A stretch of 64,000 bases of DNA from Vibrio tapetis subsp. quintayensis (GCF_030409945.1 NZ_JAUFQV010000007.1:176023-240022); one strand, 5' to 3'. Shown: positions 8,950 to 18,464, counted from the stretch's first letter. Notes: a model not told the origin generated them from the letters alone. Translations and numbers: made by a program.

Positions 8950-9537
8950 ATGACTTCAAGCTACTACAACTCGAACGCACAGGAATTTTACGCAGGAACC
9001 GTTGACGTAAATATGGCCTCCCTATACGCCAGATTTGTTCCGTTATTATCGACAGGCGCAAAAGTCTTAGATGCGGGTTGTGGCTCTGGTAGAGATACGA
9101 AGCATTTTATAGATAATGGCTTTATTACAACCGGATTTGATGCCAGCCCAGAGTTAGTCGCGTTAGCAAGTGAGTTAGTTGACCAAACCATTCAATGCGA
9201 CACTTTTTTAAGCTTTACTACCGATATGAAAGCTTTCGATGCTATTTGGGCATGCGCTTCTCTTTTGCATGTCCCATATAATGATTTAGAGAAGACCTTC
9301 TGCCACCTCAGTCAATTCCTTAAAAATGACGGCATTTTCTATTGCTCATTCAAGTATGGGGATAGTGAACTTGAACGACATGGCCGTCGCTTTACGGACT
9401 TGAACGAAAACTCATTGAGTACCCTGCTTAGCAATACTCCTTTATCGATTGCAGAAAACTGGATTACGGGTGATCTTCGTGAAGGTCGTGAGTCAGAGAA
9501 GTGGTTAAACGTTATCTTAAAGAAAGAGAGTAAATAG
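8950..9537 (+). CDS. Class I SAM-dependent methyltransferase, TehB-like
   Basis: 195 residues from ATG 8950. An upstream TTG at 8911 is possible, but family members start at a motif like MTSSYYNSNAQEFYAGT, which fits 8950. Motif I is DAGCGSGRD (41-49), the acidic loop after strand 2 is FDAS (63-66), and WACASLLHVP marks motif IV/post-motif. The fold binds S-adenosylmethionine; the methyl acceptor (small molecule, protein or nucleic acid) cannot be read from sequence. Its stop TAG overlaps the GTG start of the helicase gene by one base, so the two are translationally coupled and likely work together. Confidence 0.85.
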   Translation: MTSSYYNSNAQEFYAGTVDVNMASLYARFVPLLSTGAKVLDAGCGSGRDTKHFIDNGFITTGFDASPELVALASELVDQTIQCDTFLSFTTDMKAFDAIWACASLLHVPYNDLEKTFCHLSQFLKNDGIFYCSFKYGDSELERHGRRFTDLNENSLSTLLSNTPLSIAENWITGDLREGRESEKWLNVILKKESK

Positions 9538-12431
9538 TGCCTAATATTTCATTAACTCTAAAACATGACGTTTTGGTTACGGGCGACAAGGATCACTTAC
9601 TTGATCAATTGTTGTACGCCATCAACCATGCAACAGAGATTGAAATTGCTGTTTCATTTATTCAACCTTCCGGTTTGGATTTATTATTACCAGCAATCAA
9701 TGAAGCATTAGAAAGACAAGAGGCGCGTGGTTATCCACTTAAGCTAAAAATCCTAACATCAGACTATTTACATATCACCAACCCGATAGCTCTTAGATCT
9801 CTAATGCAGCTTGAAGGCAATAACGTTGAAGTTAAGATTTTTCAGGCTGGTAATCATAGTTTTCATATTAAGTCGTATATCTTTGTTCGTACTAATGAAA
9901 ACGAGAGTTTCTATCAAGGCTCTGCTTTTATTGGCTCTAATAACATGAGTAAAAGCGCCCTAACACACGCTCACGAATGGTGTCTTAGATATGATCACAA
10001 GCCACCAACTGACTCAGAGCAAGCCAAGCAGTTTGCTCTTATACGTGAAAAGTTTGCTGGTATCTTCAACCACAAGTCTGCAATAGCGTTGACAGATCAG
10101 TGGATCGATAATTATATTAAGATCCGTAAAAAGCCTACTCTTCACGCGGTATCTGAGGTTGGTGACTTAGAAGTAGAGCCATTTACTCCGAACTGCGCTC
10201 AGGAAGAAGCTCTTCAAGCACTTTCTAACTCTCGAATGGAGATGAATACTCGTGGACTTGTAGTGCTCGGTACTGGCATGGGGAAAACTTGGCTCGCTGC
10301 ATTTGATGCTAAGCAAATGAATGCCAAAAAGATCTTATTCGTTGCTCATCGAGAAGAAATTCTCACGCAAGCGCTCAACACTTTTGCCAAATTATGGCCT
10401 GAAAAGTCTTCTGGTTATTATCATGGCAAGTCTAAAGAGCGTAATAAAGAGATGATGTTTGCATCCGTTCAGACCCTTGGAAAAGCAGCGCACCTGAATC
10501 AGTTCAAGCCAGAACACTTTGATTACATCGTTATTGATGAGTTTCATCACGCGAGCGCCAAAACATACCTAAACATCATTAATTACTTCACCCCTAAGTT
10601 CATGCTCGGTTTAACAGCAACGCCAGAACGTACCGACCAAGCCAATATCTTATCGTTATGCCACGATAACTTGGTATTTGACCGAAACCTCGTTCACGGT
10701 ATTGATGAAAAAATCCTCGCACCATTTCATTATCACGGGATTTGGGATGAATTTGTAAACTACGAAGAAATCCCATGGCGCAATGGTAAGTTTGCCCCCG
10801 ATGAACTTGATGCGCAATTTGCCACTCAAAAGCGTGCTCAACATATATTTAAGCACTGGGAATTACACCAACAGTCACGTACCCTCGCCTTTTGTGTATC
10901 CAAAAAGCACGCTGATTTTATGTCTGTCGCATTTAATAAGACATTTTCTAAAAAAGGATTTAGGTCTGTTGCTGTTTATAGTGGCTCGAAAACATTGCGT
11001 AACGAGGCATTAACTCAGCTCGATCGCGGAGAAATTCAAGTTATCTTCTCTATCGACTTATTTAATGAAGGTACGGATCTTCCATCTATCGATACTGTTT
11101 TAATGCTTCGCCCGACGGAATCGAACATCATATTCCTGCAACAACTTGGGCGTGGTCTTCGTTTACATCCGAATAAAAAACACCTCGCTGTTCTCGATTT
11201 TATTGGTAATCATCGTAGCTTTTTAAATAAGCATGAAATTCTTGGTATCAGCCTATCAGGCAAACTCACAGATCTAAGTAAAGTCTCCGGTGCTGCCCCG
11301 CAACTTGGTGATGGCTGCTATCTTAATATTGATCTTCAAGTCACCGATTTCTGGCAGACTCTTGCTAGACAATACAGAAAAACGGCACTTGAAGATTATA
11401 TAAACCTCGAAGCACACTTAGGTCATAGACCAAGCGCTGCAGAGTATTTTCATTCTGAAGTCGATCCGCAGTTAAGCAAAGCAACTAAGCAGCATGGCAG
11501 TTGGTTAAATTTGGTCGCCCAACAAACAAATGATCCTCTTATGACCGAAGTCGTTACGGCTTATCATGACTTCCTGCTCTATGCAGTACAACAAACCAAA
11601 ATGACTAAATCATTCAAAGCGATTTTGCTTGAAGCCTTTTTAGAACTCGATGGATTTCGCACGCCACCTAGTGTCGAGCGACTTTGTGAGAAAAGCTGGC
11701 ACGTATTGTCTGGCTATCCGTTCTTACACAAACTTGAACTGCCAGAGGCAGAACGCTCGCTGCATTCCACTCACAAAGAATGGTTTAGCTATTGGAAGAA
11801 AAATCCCGTTCATCACTCAATCAAGGCGGACCAGAAAACCAATATTTCATGGTTCACTAACGACAATGGTCTATTTAGAGCTAATTTTACAATTCAAGAC
11901 CGACATGTTGATGTATTGGCTGACTTGGTCAAAGAATTAGTCGATTACAAATTGGCCAAACACGTGGACAACAAGAAGCAAAAGATAACTCCACTTGAGC
12001 AACCCGATCAAGATAACCTCATCTCACTGCCTTATTATCCTGATCTTAAAATTGCTTGTGGTCACTTTAAAACGGGTAACACAGAAGACTGTGAACACAT
12101 TGAGGTCAGTGAATACAATGTCGATGCGTCCAAACACTTTCTTGCTCGCGCGTCTGGAAACTCGATGAATGGTGGAAAGAATCCAATCTTAGACGGCGAT
12201 TTGTTACTGCTTGAGTTCGTTTCTTCAAACAGTGCAGGATCTATCACCGGAAACACGATGGCCATCGAGATGCTAGATGAAAGCGGAGACAACCAATACT
12301 TATTGCGGGTTATCGAAAAACGTGGAAGCAGTGACTACTGGTTAAAAGCAAACAACCCTGATTACAAAACGATTCCCGCGAACGATTCAATGAAGACCTT
12401 AGCGAGACTCAAGAAAGTAATGAAGGGATAA
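9537..12431 (+). CDS. PLD-nuclease / SF2 helicase / S24-like fusion protein
   Basis: 964 residues in one frame, starting at a GTG inside the stop of the methyltransferase gene. An N-terminal phospholipase-D-like domain (about 1-200) has HIK at 110-112 and GSNN at 133-136, but the Asp expected after HxKxxxx is Val, as in divergent HKD domains. A superfamily 2 helicase follows: Walker A GTGMGKT 245-251, DEFH box 334-337, TATPERTD 360-367 and QQLGRGLR 535-542. After an extension (about 570-860, DUF3427-like in position) the last 98 residues look like a LexA/S24 peptidase fold, with GNSM (Ser876) and ILDGDLLLL. The expected general-base Lys seems to be Arg924. Anti-phage or DNA-damage response is an inference from the architecture. 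Confidence 0.85.
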   Translation: MPNISLTLKHDVLVTGDKDHLLDQLLYAINHATEIEIAVSFIQPSGLDLLLPAINEALERQEARGYPLKLKILTSDYLHITNPIALRSLMQLEGNNVEVKIFQAGNHSFHIKSYIFVRTNENESFYQGSAFIGSNNMSKSALTHAHEWCLRYDHKPPTDSEQAKQFALIREKFAGIFNHKSAIALTDQWIDNYIKIRKKPTLHAVSEVGDLEVEPFTPNCAQEEALQALSNSRMEMNTRGLVVLGTGMGKTWLAAFDAKQMNAKKILFVAHREEILTQALNTFAKLWPEKSSGYYHGKSKERNKEMMFASVQTLGKAAHLNQFKPEHFDYIVIDEFHHASAKTYLNIINYFTPKFMLGLTATPERTDQANILSLCHDNLVFDRNLVHGIDEKILAPFHYHGIWDEFVNYEEIPWRNGKFAPDELDAQFATQKRAQHIFKHWELHQQSRTLAFCVSKKHADFMSVAFNKTFSKKGFRSVAVYSGSKTLRNEALTQLDRGEIQVIFSIDLFNEGTDLPSIDTVLMLRPTESNIIFLQQLGRGLRLHPNKKHLAVLDFIGNHRSFLNKHEILGISLSGKLTDLSKVSGAAPQLGDGCYLNIDLQVTDFWQTLARQYRKTALEDYINLEAHLGHRPSAAEYFHSEVDPQLSKATKQHGSWLNLVAQQTNDPLMTEVVTAYHDFLLYAVQQTKMTKSFKAILLEAFLELDGFRTPPSVERLCEKSWHVLSGYPFLHKLELPEAERSLHSTHKEWFSYWKKNPVHHSIKADQKTNISWFTNDNGLFRANFTIQDRHVDVLADLVKELVDYKLAKHVDNKKQKITPLEQPDQDNLISLPYYPDLKIACGHFKTGNTEDCEHIEVSEYNVDASKHFLARASGNSMNGGKNPILDGDLLLLEFVSSNSAGSITGNTMAIEMLDESGDNQYLLRVIEKRGSSDYWLKANNPDYKTIPANDSMKTLARLKKVMKG

Positions 12432-12454
12432 CATATGTTCGTGCCCTGAATTCG

Positions 12455-12489
12455 AAGTATTGCGGACGAAGAGCATGTCCGCACTACTT
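12455..12489 (+). terminator. Hairpin after the helicase gene
   Basis: A 13-bp stem with one wobble pair, AAGTATTGCGGAC (12455-12467) against GTCCGCACTACTT (12477-12489), sits 24 bp after the helicase stop and also faces the convergent DUF3859 gene. The U-tract is poor, so efficiency is uncertain. Confidence 0.5.
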
Positions 12490-12520
12490 CTTAGCATAAC
12501 GCTGACCCAGCGACCTAGAC

Positions 12521-13336
12521 CTACTTCCTAAAACACGCCTTTACCTCACTCTCATTCAGCTTTGCGCTCGTCATTCTGCTGCTTGCCATGCATACGGTGA
12601 AGTGGCTATAAAACGTTTTTACGACTTCTGTTTGGTGGGGGTTTTGTTGCTTGGTTTTATCTTTGGCGTAGCTGGCACAGGTGCCTCTAAGCGTTGCCAT
12701 GCCTGCTTCACAGCGTTGCTGGGTGTCGAACGCCATGCAAGTGCTAAACCTTGGATTTTTGCATAATAGCTTTTCACCTTCTGTTGCAATGGCGGCAATT
12801 TGAGAAAGCCGCTCTGTTGCTTCAAAGTTGTCTTTAATAGATGAGTTAAGCTGTTCCATGTTTGCCACGGTAAAAGACTGGCTCGCGAGCAGGTTGCCTT
12901 TAAATCGGATTTCAAGTTTCCAGATCCCACTTTGAATCTCGTACTCTTCTCCGAAATACCACATGGCTAGATTTTTGTTGTGTGGGTACATGGTGTCGGG
13001 CCAACTAGATGTTGTCGTCTTTTGCTTGGTTTTAGGGTCAGTAATGCTGGGGTGTGACATGGTCACGGTGATAGGCAGTTTGGTCACCTCATCGCCCTTT
13101 GGCAATATCAACTCATAACGAAAACCGATGTACTGCCCAACTGTCGGGTGCATCAGTTTGCCTTTGTCTATGTTGTATTGTTTACCTTGTTGGGTAACAA
13201 GGCCACTTTCTAGAATCGTGACGCTAGGAAGTTCGTCACTTTTGGTCGGCACAGTGGCCAAGATGGTGCCGTTGGCTGAAGCCATAGCTGTGTACAAGCT
13301 AAATATTAAAGTGGTAACGAATGTTCGAAAAACCAT
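12521..13336 (-). CDS. DUF3859-domain exported protein
   Basis: 271 residues with a Sec signal peptide ending near residue 22 (TAMASANG). The core of about residues 35-160 matches the DUF3859 pattern: beta-rich, with ESGLVTQQGKQY, VGQYIGFRYEL and the W-rich AMWYFGEEYEIQSGIWKLEI. Its function is unknown in the literature I know. The C-terminal 90 residues have four cysteines (LLCKNPRFSTCMAFD, RCEAG, GTCAS, FTVCMAS) that may form disulfides in the periplasm. It is a single-gene unit, convergent with the helicase gene and with its own promoter region of about 200 bp upstream. Confidence 0.75.
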   Translation of the reverse strand: MVFRTFVTTLIFSLYTAMASANGTILATVPTKSDELPSVTILESGLVTQQGKQYNIDKGKLMHPTVGQYIGFRYELILPKGDEVTKLPITVTMSHPSITDPKTKQKTTTSSWPDTMYPHNKNLAMWYFGEEYEIQSGIWKLEIRFKGNLLASQSFTVANMEQLNSSIKDNFEATERLSQIAAIATEGEKLLCKNPRFSTCMAFDTQQRCEAGMATLRGTCASYAKDKTKQQNPHQTEVVKTFYSHFTVCMASSRMTSAKLNESEVKACFRK

Positions 13337-13543
13337 GAGATTGCCTACTGCGCTATTTTGAGGTGAGCCGCACCGGAAAGTTTATAGTAGGCACAATAAT
13401 CTGGATGGAAATGAAATGCGACTCTAGCGCTAATTATTTGATTCAGTTTGGGTTGTTAATCAAATAACCCACAATTTGAGCCTGTTCGCTCAAGCGCCAA
13501 AAATGAAGACACAGGAGATCAATCGTAATCCATAGTTTGTCTT

Positions 13544-14035
13544 TTACAGTTCAAGAGACGTTAAGTACAGCCTTGCATCCAACTCTAGTTGGTGATAATC
13601 CGGCTCCATATGGCAACACAGTTGGTAGAAAGATTTATTATGGTCTTTCTCTTTTAAGTGTGCGAGTTCGTGCACCACCAGCATGCGCAGTAATGGCTCT
13701 GGGGCGGTTTTAAACATGGTCGCAATGCGAATTTCATTTTTGGCTTTAAGCTTGCCGCCATGCACACGAGACACAAAACTATGTAGGCCAAGTGCATTGT
13801 TCACCATGTGAATTTTTTTGTCGTACACCACTTTAGATAAGGGCGATGACTTTTTCAGGTAGCGGTTTTTTATCGCCATGGTGTATTCGAATAAGGCTTT
13901 ATCTGAGGTGATGGTGTGATTGTTCGGGTATCGTTGCTTTAACCACGGCCCAAGTTGCTTTTGCTCTATCAGAGTCGAGATCTGTTTAAGAATATGCTCT
14001 GGGTAACCTTGAACGTATTGAAGTTGGTTTTTCAT
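13544..14035 (-). CDS. YgjP-like zinc metallopeptidase (M48/DUF45)
   Basis: The HExxH motif HELAHLKEKDHNKSF, with a third histidine six residues downstream, is the signature of the YgjP/SprT-like minimal zinc protease group. The ATG at 14035 (MKNQLQYVQ) is preferred to the upstream TTG at 14050; the protein is then 163 residues, the family's usual size. No signal peptide, so cytoplasmic. The substrate is unknown. It stands downstream of ectC in the same direction, but the ect terminator hairpin and more than 170 bp separate them, so it is probably an independent unit. In other vibrios this spot after ectC is held by an aspartokinase gene. Confidence 0.8.
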   Translation of the reverse strand: MKNQLQYVQGYPEHILKQISTLIEQKQLGPWLKQRYPNNHTITSDKALFEYTMAIKNRYLKKSSPLSKVVYDKKIHMVNNALGLHSFVSRVHGGKLKAKNEIRIATMFKTAPEPLLRMLVVHELAHLKEKDHNKSFYQLCCHMEPDYHQLELDARLYLTSLEL

Positions 14036-14155
14036 GCTGCACGCTAACAATAAATGACGCGCTATTGTACTGGGTTTTGCGGTGACTGTCCTTTTAGGTG
14101 TCAGCTGTTTTAAGCATCGAGACTGTTTTAAGGTAGTTAATGGATAGCGGTTAAA

Positions 14156-14188
14156 CCAATAAGTGAGGCTAAATGCCTCACTTATTGG
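14156..14188 (-). terminator. Rho-independent-like terminator of ectABC
   Basis: A perfect 14-bp stem, CCAATAAGTGAGGC (14156-14169) and GCCTCACTTATTGG (14175-14188), with a 5-base loop, lies 20 bp after the ectC stop and is followed by a short T-rich run on the minus strand. Confidence 0.8.
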
Positions 14189-14208
14189 TGATTAACGATA
14201 ATCTAAAG

Positions 14209-14595
14209 CTAGTCAACTAATGGGTATACGCCATTTTCGTCGTGCACTTCTTTTCCCGTGATTGGCGGGTTAAACACGCATGCCATGACCATTTCTTTGT
14301 CTTGATATGCTCTTAGATAATGTTCATCATTTTTATCTAGAATGTATAAGGTGCCAGGTTTAATCGGGTAAGTTTTTCCACCTACAACTTCGATTTCCCC
14401 TTCTCCGCTCATGCAGTAAACCGATTCGAGATGGTTCTGATAATGAATGTGCGTTTCTGTGTTTTGATAGATGGTTGTAATGTGAAAAGAGAATCCCATT
14501 TTGTCATCTTTTAGCAGCATGCGGACACTTTCCCATGTTTCCGATACTACTCGGCGCTCGCTGTCTCGGCACTCGTCTAATGTTCTAACTATCAT
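14209..14595 (-). CDS. ectC: L-ectoine synthase
   Basis: Cyclises N-gamma-acetyl-diaminobutyrate to ectoine, the last step of synthesis of this compatible solute. The protein is 128 residues, the standard length. It has the cupin pattern: [20 protein letters not shown], with metal- and substrate-binding residues, and [18 protein letters not shown]. It follows ectB by 14 bp and is the last gene of the operon before a strong hairpin. Expression is expected to rise with osmolarity; in vibrios the operon is known to be repressed by CosR at low salt. Confidence 0.95.
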   Translation of the reverse strand: MIVRTLDECRDSERRVVSETWESVRMLLKDDKMGFSFHITTIYQNTETHIHYQNHLESVYCMSGEGEIEVVGGKTYPIKPGTLYILDKNDEHYLRAYQDKEMVMACVFNPPITGKEVHDENGVYPLVD

Positions 14596-14609
14596 CTTTG
14601 TTCCTTCAA

Positions 14610-15875
14610 TTAAGATGCTTTTCTAAAATGCTTGGCGGCAACCAGATCTACCGCATTTTCAAATATTTGTAGACCTTGATCTAGTTCAGATTCGGTAATG
14701 GTCAATGGGCAGAAGAATTTCACCACTTCGTCTTCTGGGCCTGCGGTTTCAATAACCATTCCGTTCTCAAAACATGTTTTGGCGATTTGCCCGGCCAATT
14801 CACCGTTAAGGCACTCAATACCAATCATCATGCCTCTTCCTTTCAGCTGCACAAAAAGTTCTGGGTGGCGTTTAATACAGAATTGGATTACCTCAGATAT
14901 TTTGTTTGAATTCTTCGCTATGTGAGTTTCAAACGTTTTATCAGACCAATAAATTTCAAGCGCTTTTGTTGCCGTGACAAATGCATGGTTGTTACCACGG
15001 AATGTTCCGTTATGCTCACCAGGCTGCCAAATGTCGAGCTCTGGCTTTAGAAGTACGATGGCCATTGGCAAACCATAACCACTGATCGACTTTGACAGGG
15101 TCACGATGTCGGGCTTGATGCCTGATGGTTCAAAACTAAAGAAGGTTCCTGTTCGGCCACAGCCTGCTTGAATGTCATCAACGATGAGCAAAATGCCATT
15201 GTTTTTACATACTCGGCTTAATCGTTGTAGCCACTCATTAGATGCAACGTTCAGCCCACCTTCCCCTTGAACCGTTTCAAGAAGTACTGCGGCGGGTTTA
15301 TCCATACCTGCTGAGTTGTCTGCTAGCATGGTTTCAAACAGTTTTAGGCCGTCGATGTCTGCGTAACCTTCAAATGGCATTCGCGTCACGTTATTGAGAC
15401 TAAAGCCCGCACCTTGACGATGATGTTGGTTGCCCGTAGCGGCCAAAGCGCCAGCAGTGCAACCATGAAAGCCATTAGTGAACGCCACAATGGAACTGCG
15501 GCCAGTAACTTTGCGAGCAAGTTTTAACGCCGCTTCCACAGCGTTAGTTCCCGTTGGGCCGGTGAACTGCACTTTGTAATCGAGATTTCTTGGGGCAAAA
15601 ATGTAGCGTTGCAGAGCACTTAGAAATTCAGCTTTCGCGTCTGAGTGCATATCCAGCCCGTGGGTAATGCCGTCCATCTCAATGTATTCAAGCAGAGATT
15701 GCTTCAATTCAGGGTTATTGTGTCCGTAGTTTAGAGATCCTGCTCCAGCAAGAAAGTCCAAGTATCGTTCATTTTCATCGGTTTCTAGCCAGCATCCTTT
15801 TGCTTTGGCAAACATGACAGGAAAACTGTTTGAGTAAGAACGTACTTTCGATTCTTGCTTGTTAAAAATATCCAT
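14610..15875 (-). CDS. ectB: Diaminobutyrate--2-oxoglutarate aminotransferase
   Basis: Makes L-2,4-diaminobutyrate from aspartate semialdehyde using glutamate as amino donor, the first committed step to ectoine. The 421 residues fit class III PLP aminotransferases: [16 protein letters not shown] (106-121) binds the cofactor phosphate, DDIQ (233-236) contacts the ring, and Lys262 in [12 protein letters not shown] forms the Schiff base. It lies between ectA (19 bp upstream) and ectC (14 bp downstream). With no aspartokinase in the operon, precursor supply depends on an enzyme encoded elsewhere. Confidence 0.95.
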   Translation of the reverse strand: MDIFNKQESKVRSYSNSFPVMFAKAKGCWLETDENERYLDFLAGAGSLNYGHNNPELKQSLLEYIEMDGITHGLDMHSDAKAEFLSALQRYIFAPRNLDYKVQFTGPTGTNAVEAALKLARKVTGRSSIVAFTNGFHGCTAGALAATGNQHHRQGAGFSLNNVTRMPFEGYADIDGLKLFETMLADNSAGMDKPAAVLLETVQGEGGLNVASNEWLQRLSRVCKNNGILLIVDDIQAGCGRTGTFFSFEPSGIKPDIVTLSKSISGYGLPMAIVLLKPELDIWQPGEHNGTFRGNNHAFVTATKALEIYWSDKTFETHIAKNSNKISEVIQFCIKRHPELFVQLKGRGMMIGIECLNGELAGQIAKTCFENGMVIETAGPEDEVVKFFCPLTITESELDQGLQIFENAVDLVAAKHFRKAS

Positions 15876-15894
15876 GATGAGACCGTTTTAACTC

Positions 15895-16437
15895 CTATTT
15901 TTTAAGAATGAGCGGGATCCGATACAAATACTCCGTATCGTGCTTCCCTTTAAAGTGTGCTTTTTCATCTAGAAATGTGCTTACTTCGCCGCACTGCCCG
16001 TTTTGCATATCGAGCTTTTTGAATAGTGCCCACGAGGCGTCGTTATCTTCGGTGATGGTGGTTTCAATCGCCGTCACTGCTTTCAAGTTATCTCGTCCAA
16101 GCAGTTCATGCAGCATGCTAAAGGCTAGCCCATGACCTCGATGACGAGGAGACACCGCTACTTGCCACACAAACAAGGTGTTGGGCTCATCAGGCTTTCG
16201 GTAACCCGATATAAACCCAGCGACCTCGCCGTGATGCCTTGCAAGAATGCAAGTGCCACGAAAATGCGTGGATTGAAGGAAATTACAATACGATGAGTTG
16301 ACATCAAGGGGTGGGCATTCAGCGATGAGGCAGGAAACATCGTCTCCATCTTCAGCTTTTGGTTCTAAAAACGTCCATTCTTTAACGGGATCTTCACTTG
16401 TCTTTTGATTCATCACCCAAGGTGCTGATGTGATCAT
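15895..16437 (-). CDS. ectA: L-2,4-diaminobutyrate N-acetyltransferase
   Basis: GNAT enzyme that acetylates diaminobutyrate on the gamma-amino group. The acetyl-CoA loop is visible as VAVSPRHRGHGLAFSML, and the ectoine-specific N-terminal block contains DVNSSYCNFLQ. Two ATG starts compete: the one at 16449 lies directly against the Shine-Dalgarno-like GAAGGA with no spacing, so I prefer the ATG at 16437 (180 residues). It is the first gene of ectABC. Upstream on the minus strand a TATAAT-like box lies near 16471-16476 and a short palindrome at 16535-16550 could be an operator. Confidence 0.92.
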   Translation of the reverse strand: MITSAPWVMNQKTSEDPVKEWTFLEPKAEDGDDVSCLIAECPPLDVNSSYCNFLQSTHFRGTCILARHHGEVAGFISGYRKPDEPNTLFVWQVAVSPRHRGHGLAFSMLHELLGRDNLKAVTAIETTITEDNDASWALFKKLDMQNGQCGEVSTFLDEKAHFKGKHDTEYLYRIPLILKK

Positions 16438-16534
16438 GTCTAAATACATTCCTTCGTGCTCTAATTAAAATTATATTTTTATTACGCACACAATGAGCGA
16501 AAAAATCACAATGGATCAATAATAGTGGCCATAA

Positions 16535-16550
16535 TGAGATCCAGATCTCA
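16535..16550. promoter_or_regulatory. Palindrome upstream of ectA
   Basis: TGAGAT-CCAG-ATCTCA is a perfect short inverted repeat about 100 bp upstream of ectA, in the 400-bp gap shared with a divergent gene. MarR-family regulators such as CosR bind palindromes, but identity with a CosR site is not shown. Confidence 0.3.
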
Positions 16551-16837
16551 ATAAAAACACGTTTGGAGACCATTTAATATAATTAGTACACTAATCATTT
16601 TCATTAAGCGTTCTTTTTAGGCGCTCAGTTTTTTGCACTTTTTCTATTTTTGAAGTGAGTTTTGAAGTGATTTTTTGCCAGTTTCTGTCCGAATCTCAGC
16701 CTACATTTCACCAGTAACTCGAAGTGCTATTGGCGGCCAAATTAAAGCGTGTTTTAAAGGGGGATTTAAAGATTGATCACACCCACCAGGCTGATATATG
16801 CTGCCAGCCCTTATTTATTGGCTTCGGATCAAGGCTC

Positions 16838-17791
16838 ATGGCTTCTCCTCAATGCATCGACATTCCGTTTAACTCTCGTCACACCTGCTGGTTTTGTGGC
16901 GAACCAAGCCATGTCTACGCCCCCTTTCCTAATAAAAAAACACGTGCCAAGGTCGATCATCAGGCTATCGAGGTTCCAAGCTGTGATGAGTGCTTTTCCC
17001 TTAGCCAAACCAGCGATGCTAGCTCGGTGCTGCAACTGCAAAACGAAGTGAAACATGGCTTGTTAAAAAAGTACTCGCAAGCGTTGGCGGTGGGCCTTAA
17101 CTGGACCAAAGAAGAGTTAGAAGACTCTGAATTCACTGGTGCGGCGCTAGAGGGTTTTAGACGCAGTGCATGGGCCATGTACGAAATAGCTAAAGCGCGA
17201 ATCGATTACCAAGGTTGGCTGCTGTCGCTTGATGATATGCCTATGGAAATCTACGACGAATCCTCATGCTTCGAATTTGACGGCATGCGTTACCTAAATC
17301 TCAACGCGTGCATAGACCATTACGCCACTTCATTGAGTTTAGATAAACCATTGCTCGAGCAGTTAACGGATGTGGTTGGTATTGAACGTTTCAGCTATGC
17401 CATCCAAATAGCGAGATTGAACCCACGTATTTCGGAAAGAAAACGCAACAGCATTATACAAGAGATAGAGCAGCAAGAGTTGGAACGAACAGAAGCACTC
17501 GCTTTGCAAATTCAAGGTAGCAACCAAAGCAGACACGAGCCAGAAGCAGTACTGGTGTCGGGCGTGGTAGCCGAACCTGATGCCATTGCATGGCTAATGA
17601 ATAACAACGTCACTACTTTGGCAAAATTGATTCAATCAGAAGATGATTTTTTTGATGCCTTTCAACATCTTGGTGGCGTTGGTGCGTTTGCTAAGTTTGA
17701 TGGCGTACAGTTGTACTTAGAGGCTAGACAAGATGATTCTTGGGTAGAGCAACACGATATCAATAAACCGATGTGGGATACAATATTGTAA
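16838..17791 (+). CDS. Zinc-ribbon-like hypothetical protein
   Basis: I prefer the ATG at 16838 (MASPQCIDIPFNSRHTCWFC), giving 317 residues, because the zinc-binding part then sits at the N-terminus; an in-frame GTG at 16724 would add 38 poorly protein-like residues. CWFCGEP and SCDECF supply two Cys-x2-Cys pairs about 40 residues apart, typical of a treble-clef or HNH-like zinc finger, though no catalytic HNH histidines are obvious. The rest is helical and soluble and includes LLSLDDMPMEIYDESSCFEF. No neighbour suggests a role. It is divergent from ectA and has its own promoter. Confidence 0.65.
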   Translation: MASPQCIDIPFNSRHTCWFCGEPSHVYAPFPNKKTRAKVDHQAIEVPSCDECFSLSQTSDASSVLQLQNEVKHGLLKKYSQALAVGLNWTKEELEDSEFTGAALEGFRRSAWAMYEIAKARIDYQGWLLSLDDMPMEIYDESSCFEFDGMRYLNLNACIDHYATSLSLDKPLLEQLTDVVGIERFSYAIQIARLNPRISERKRNSIIQEIEQQELERTEALALQIQGSNQSRHEPEAVLVSGVVAEPDAIAWLMNNNVTTLAKLIQSEDDFFDAFQHLGGVGAFAKFDGVQLYLEARQDDSWVEQHDINKPMWDTIL

Positions 17792-18025
17792 CGCTTTGAC
17801 GTGCGTTAGGTACATTAACCAGCAGTGCAAAAACACCAATACAGACCAAGCACGAGCGCTTTTGCTCTGCTGGAATAATGCTGCAGTTAAGCTATCACTC
17901 GCGTATTTATCACGCAACTGAATTAATTATCAGTAAGCGCCGTCATACATTTTTTGCGAGCTAAATTTGAAAATGGTTTCTTAATGTAAATTATTGCTTG
18001 ATTTGGCGTTATTTGAGCCAAGTCT

Positions 18026-18050
18026 CAACTCAAACCAATAACTTGAGTTG
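18026..18050 (-). terminator. Hairpin after small membrane gene
   Basis: CAACTCAA (18026-18033) and TTGAGTTG (18043-18050) form a perfect 8-bp stem 6 bp after the stop of the 18057-18299 gene. The 265-bp gap between it and the convergent gene ending at 17791 holds nothing else clear. Confidence 0.45.
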
Positions 18051-18056
18051 TGTCAC

Positions 18057-18299
18057 CTATTTCAGCTTTCCATTCAACTTTCGTGACAATCGGCTTTCAC
18101 AAGCCACTACTCGTATGGTCGAGCCATTTTTACTTAAGTTGTCGTTGACTCTGTAGGCATCCGGTAAGACGATCGGCTCAATACGCTCAGGTTCGACAAC
18201 TTTCAAATGCGGTCTAAATTGCTTGTTCTTGGCTAAACGTTGCATGGTAAACAATATTGCTACGCCTGTAAGTGTAAAGGCAACAAACATCCACTCCAT
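18057..18299 (-). CDS. Small single-span membrane protein
   Basis: 80 residues from ATG 18299 (MEWMFVAFTLTGVAILF), which has AGAGGG seven bases upstream; an earlier ATG at 18347 would add 16 residues but lacks this site. One transmembrane helix occupies residues 4-20, followed by a basic cytoplasmic tail (QRLAKNKQFRPHLK) and a polar region. Unknown function. It lies 166 bp downstream of another small single-span gene of similar build (18465-18842), and the two may be distant relatives or parts of one module. Confidence 0.55.
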   Translation of the reverse strand: MEWMFVAFTLTGVAILFTMQRLAKNKQFRPHLKVVEPERIEPIVLPDAYRVNDNLSKNGSTIRVVACESRLSRKLNGKLK

Positions 18300-18464
18300 A
18301 ATAACCCTCTTCTGACTATTGCTGTGTTTAGGCGTGACGGCCATCATTACTCAACTGCCGTAGGCCTCCTAGCTCGTTTTGGTAAAAATAAGAGCCAGCT
18401 CAACAATCCGATTCTATTTGTTCGATATGTAATCAAACTTAACTGCAAACCCAACTGGGCCTAA

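Noticed and set aside
12619..12930. 103-codon minus-strand ORF inside the DUF3859 gene
   Set aside because: Different frame of the same gene with no initiation signal and unlikely composition.
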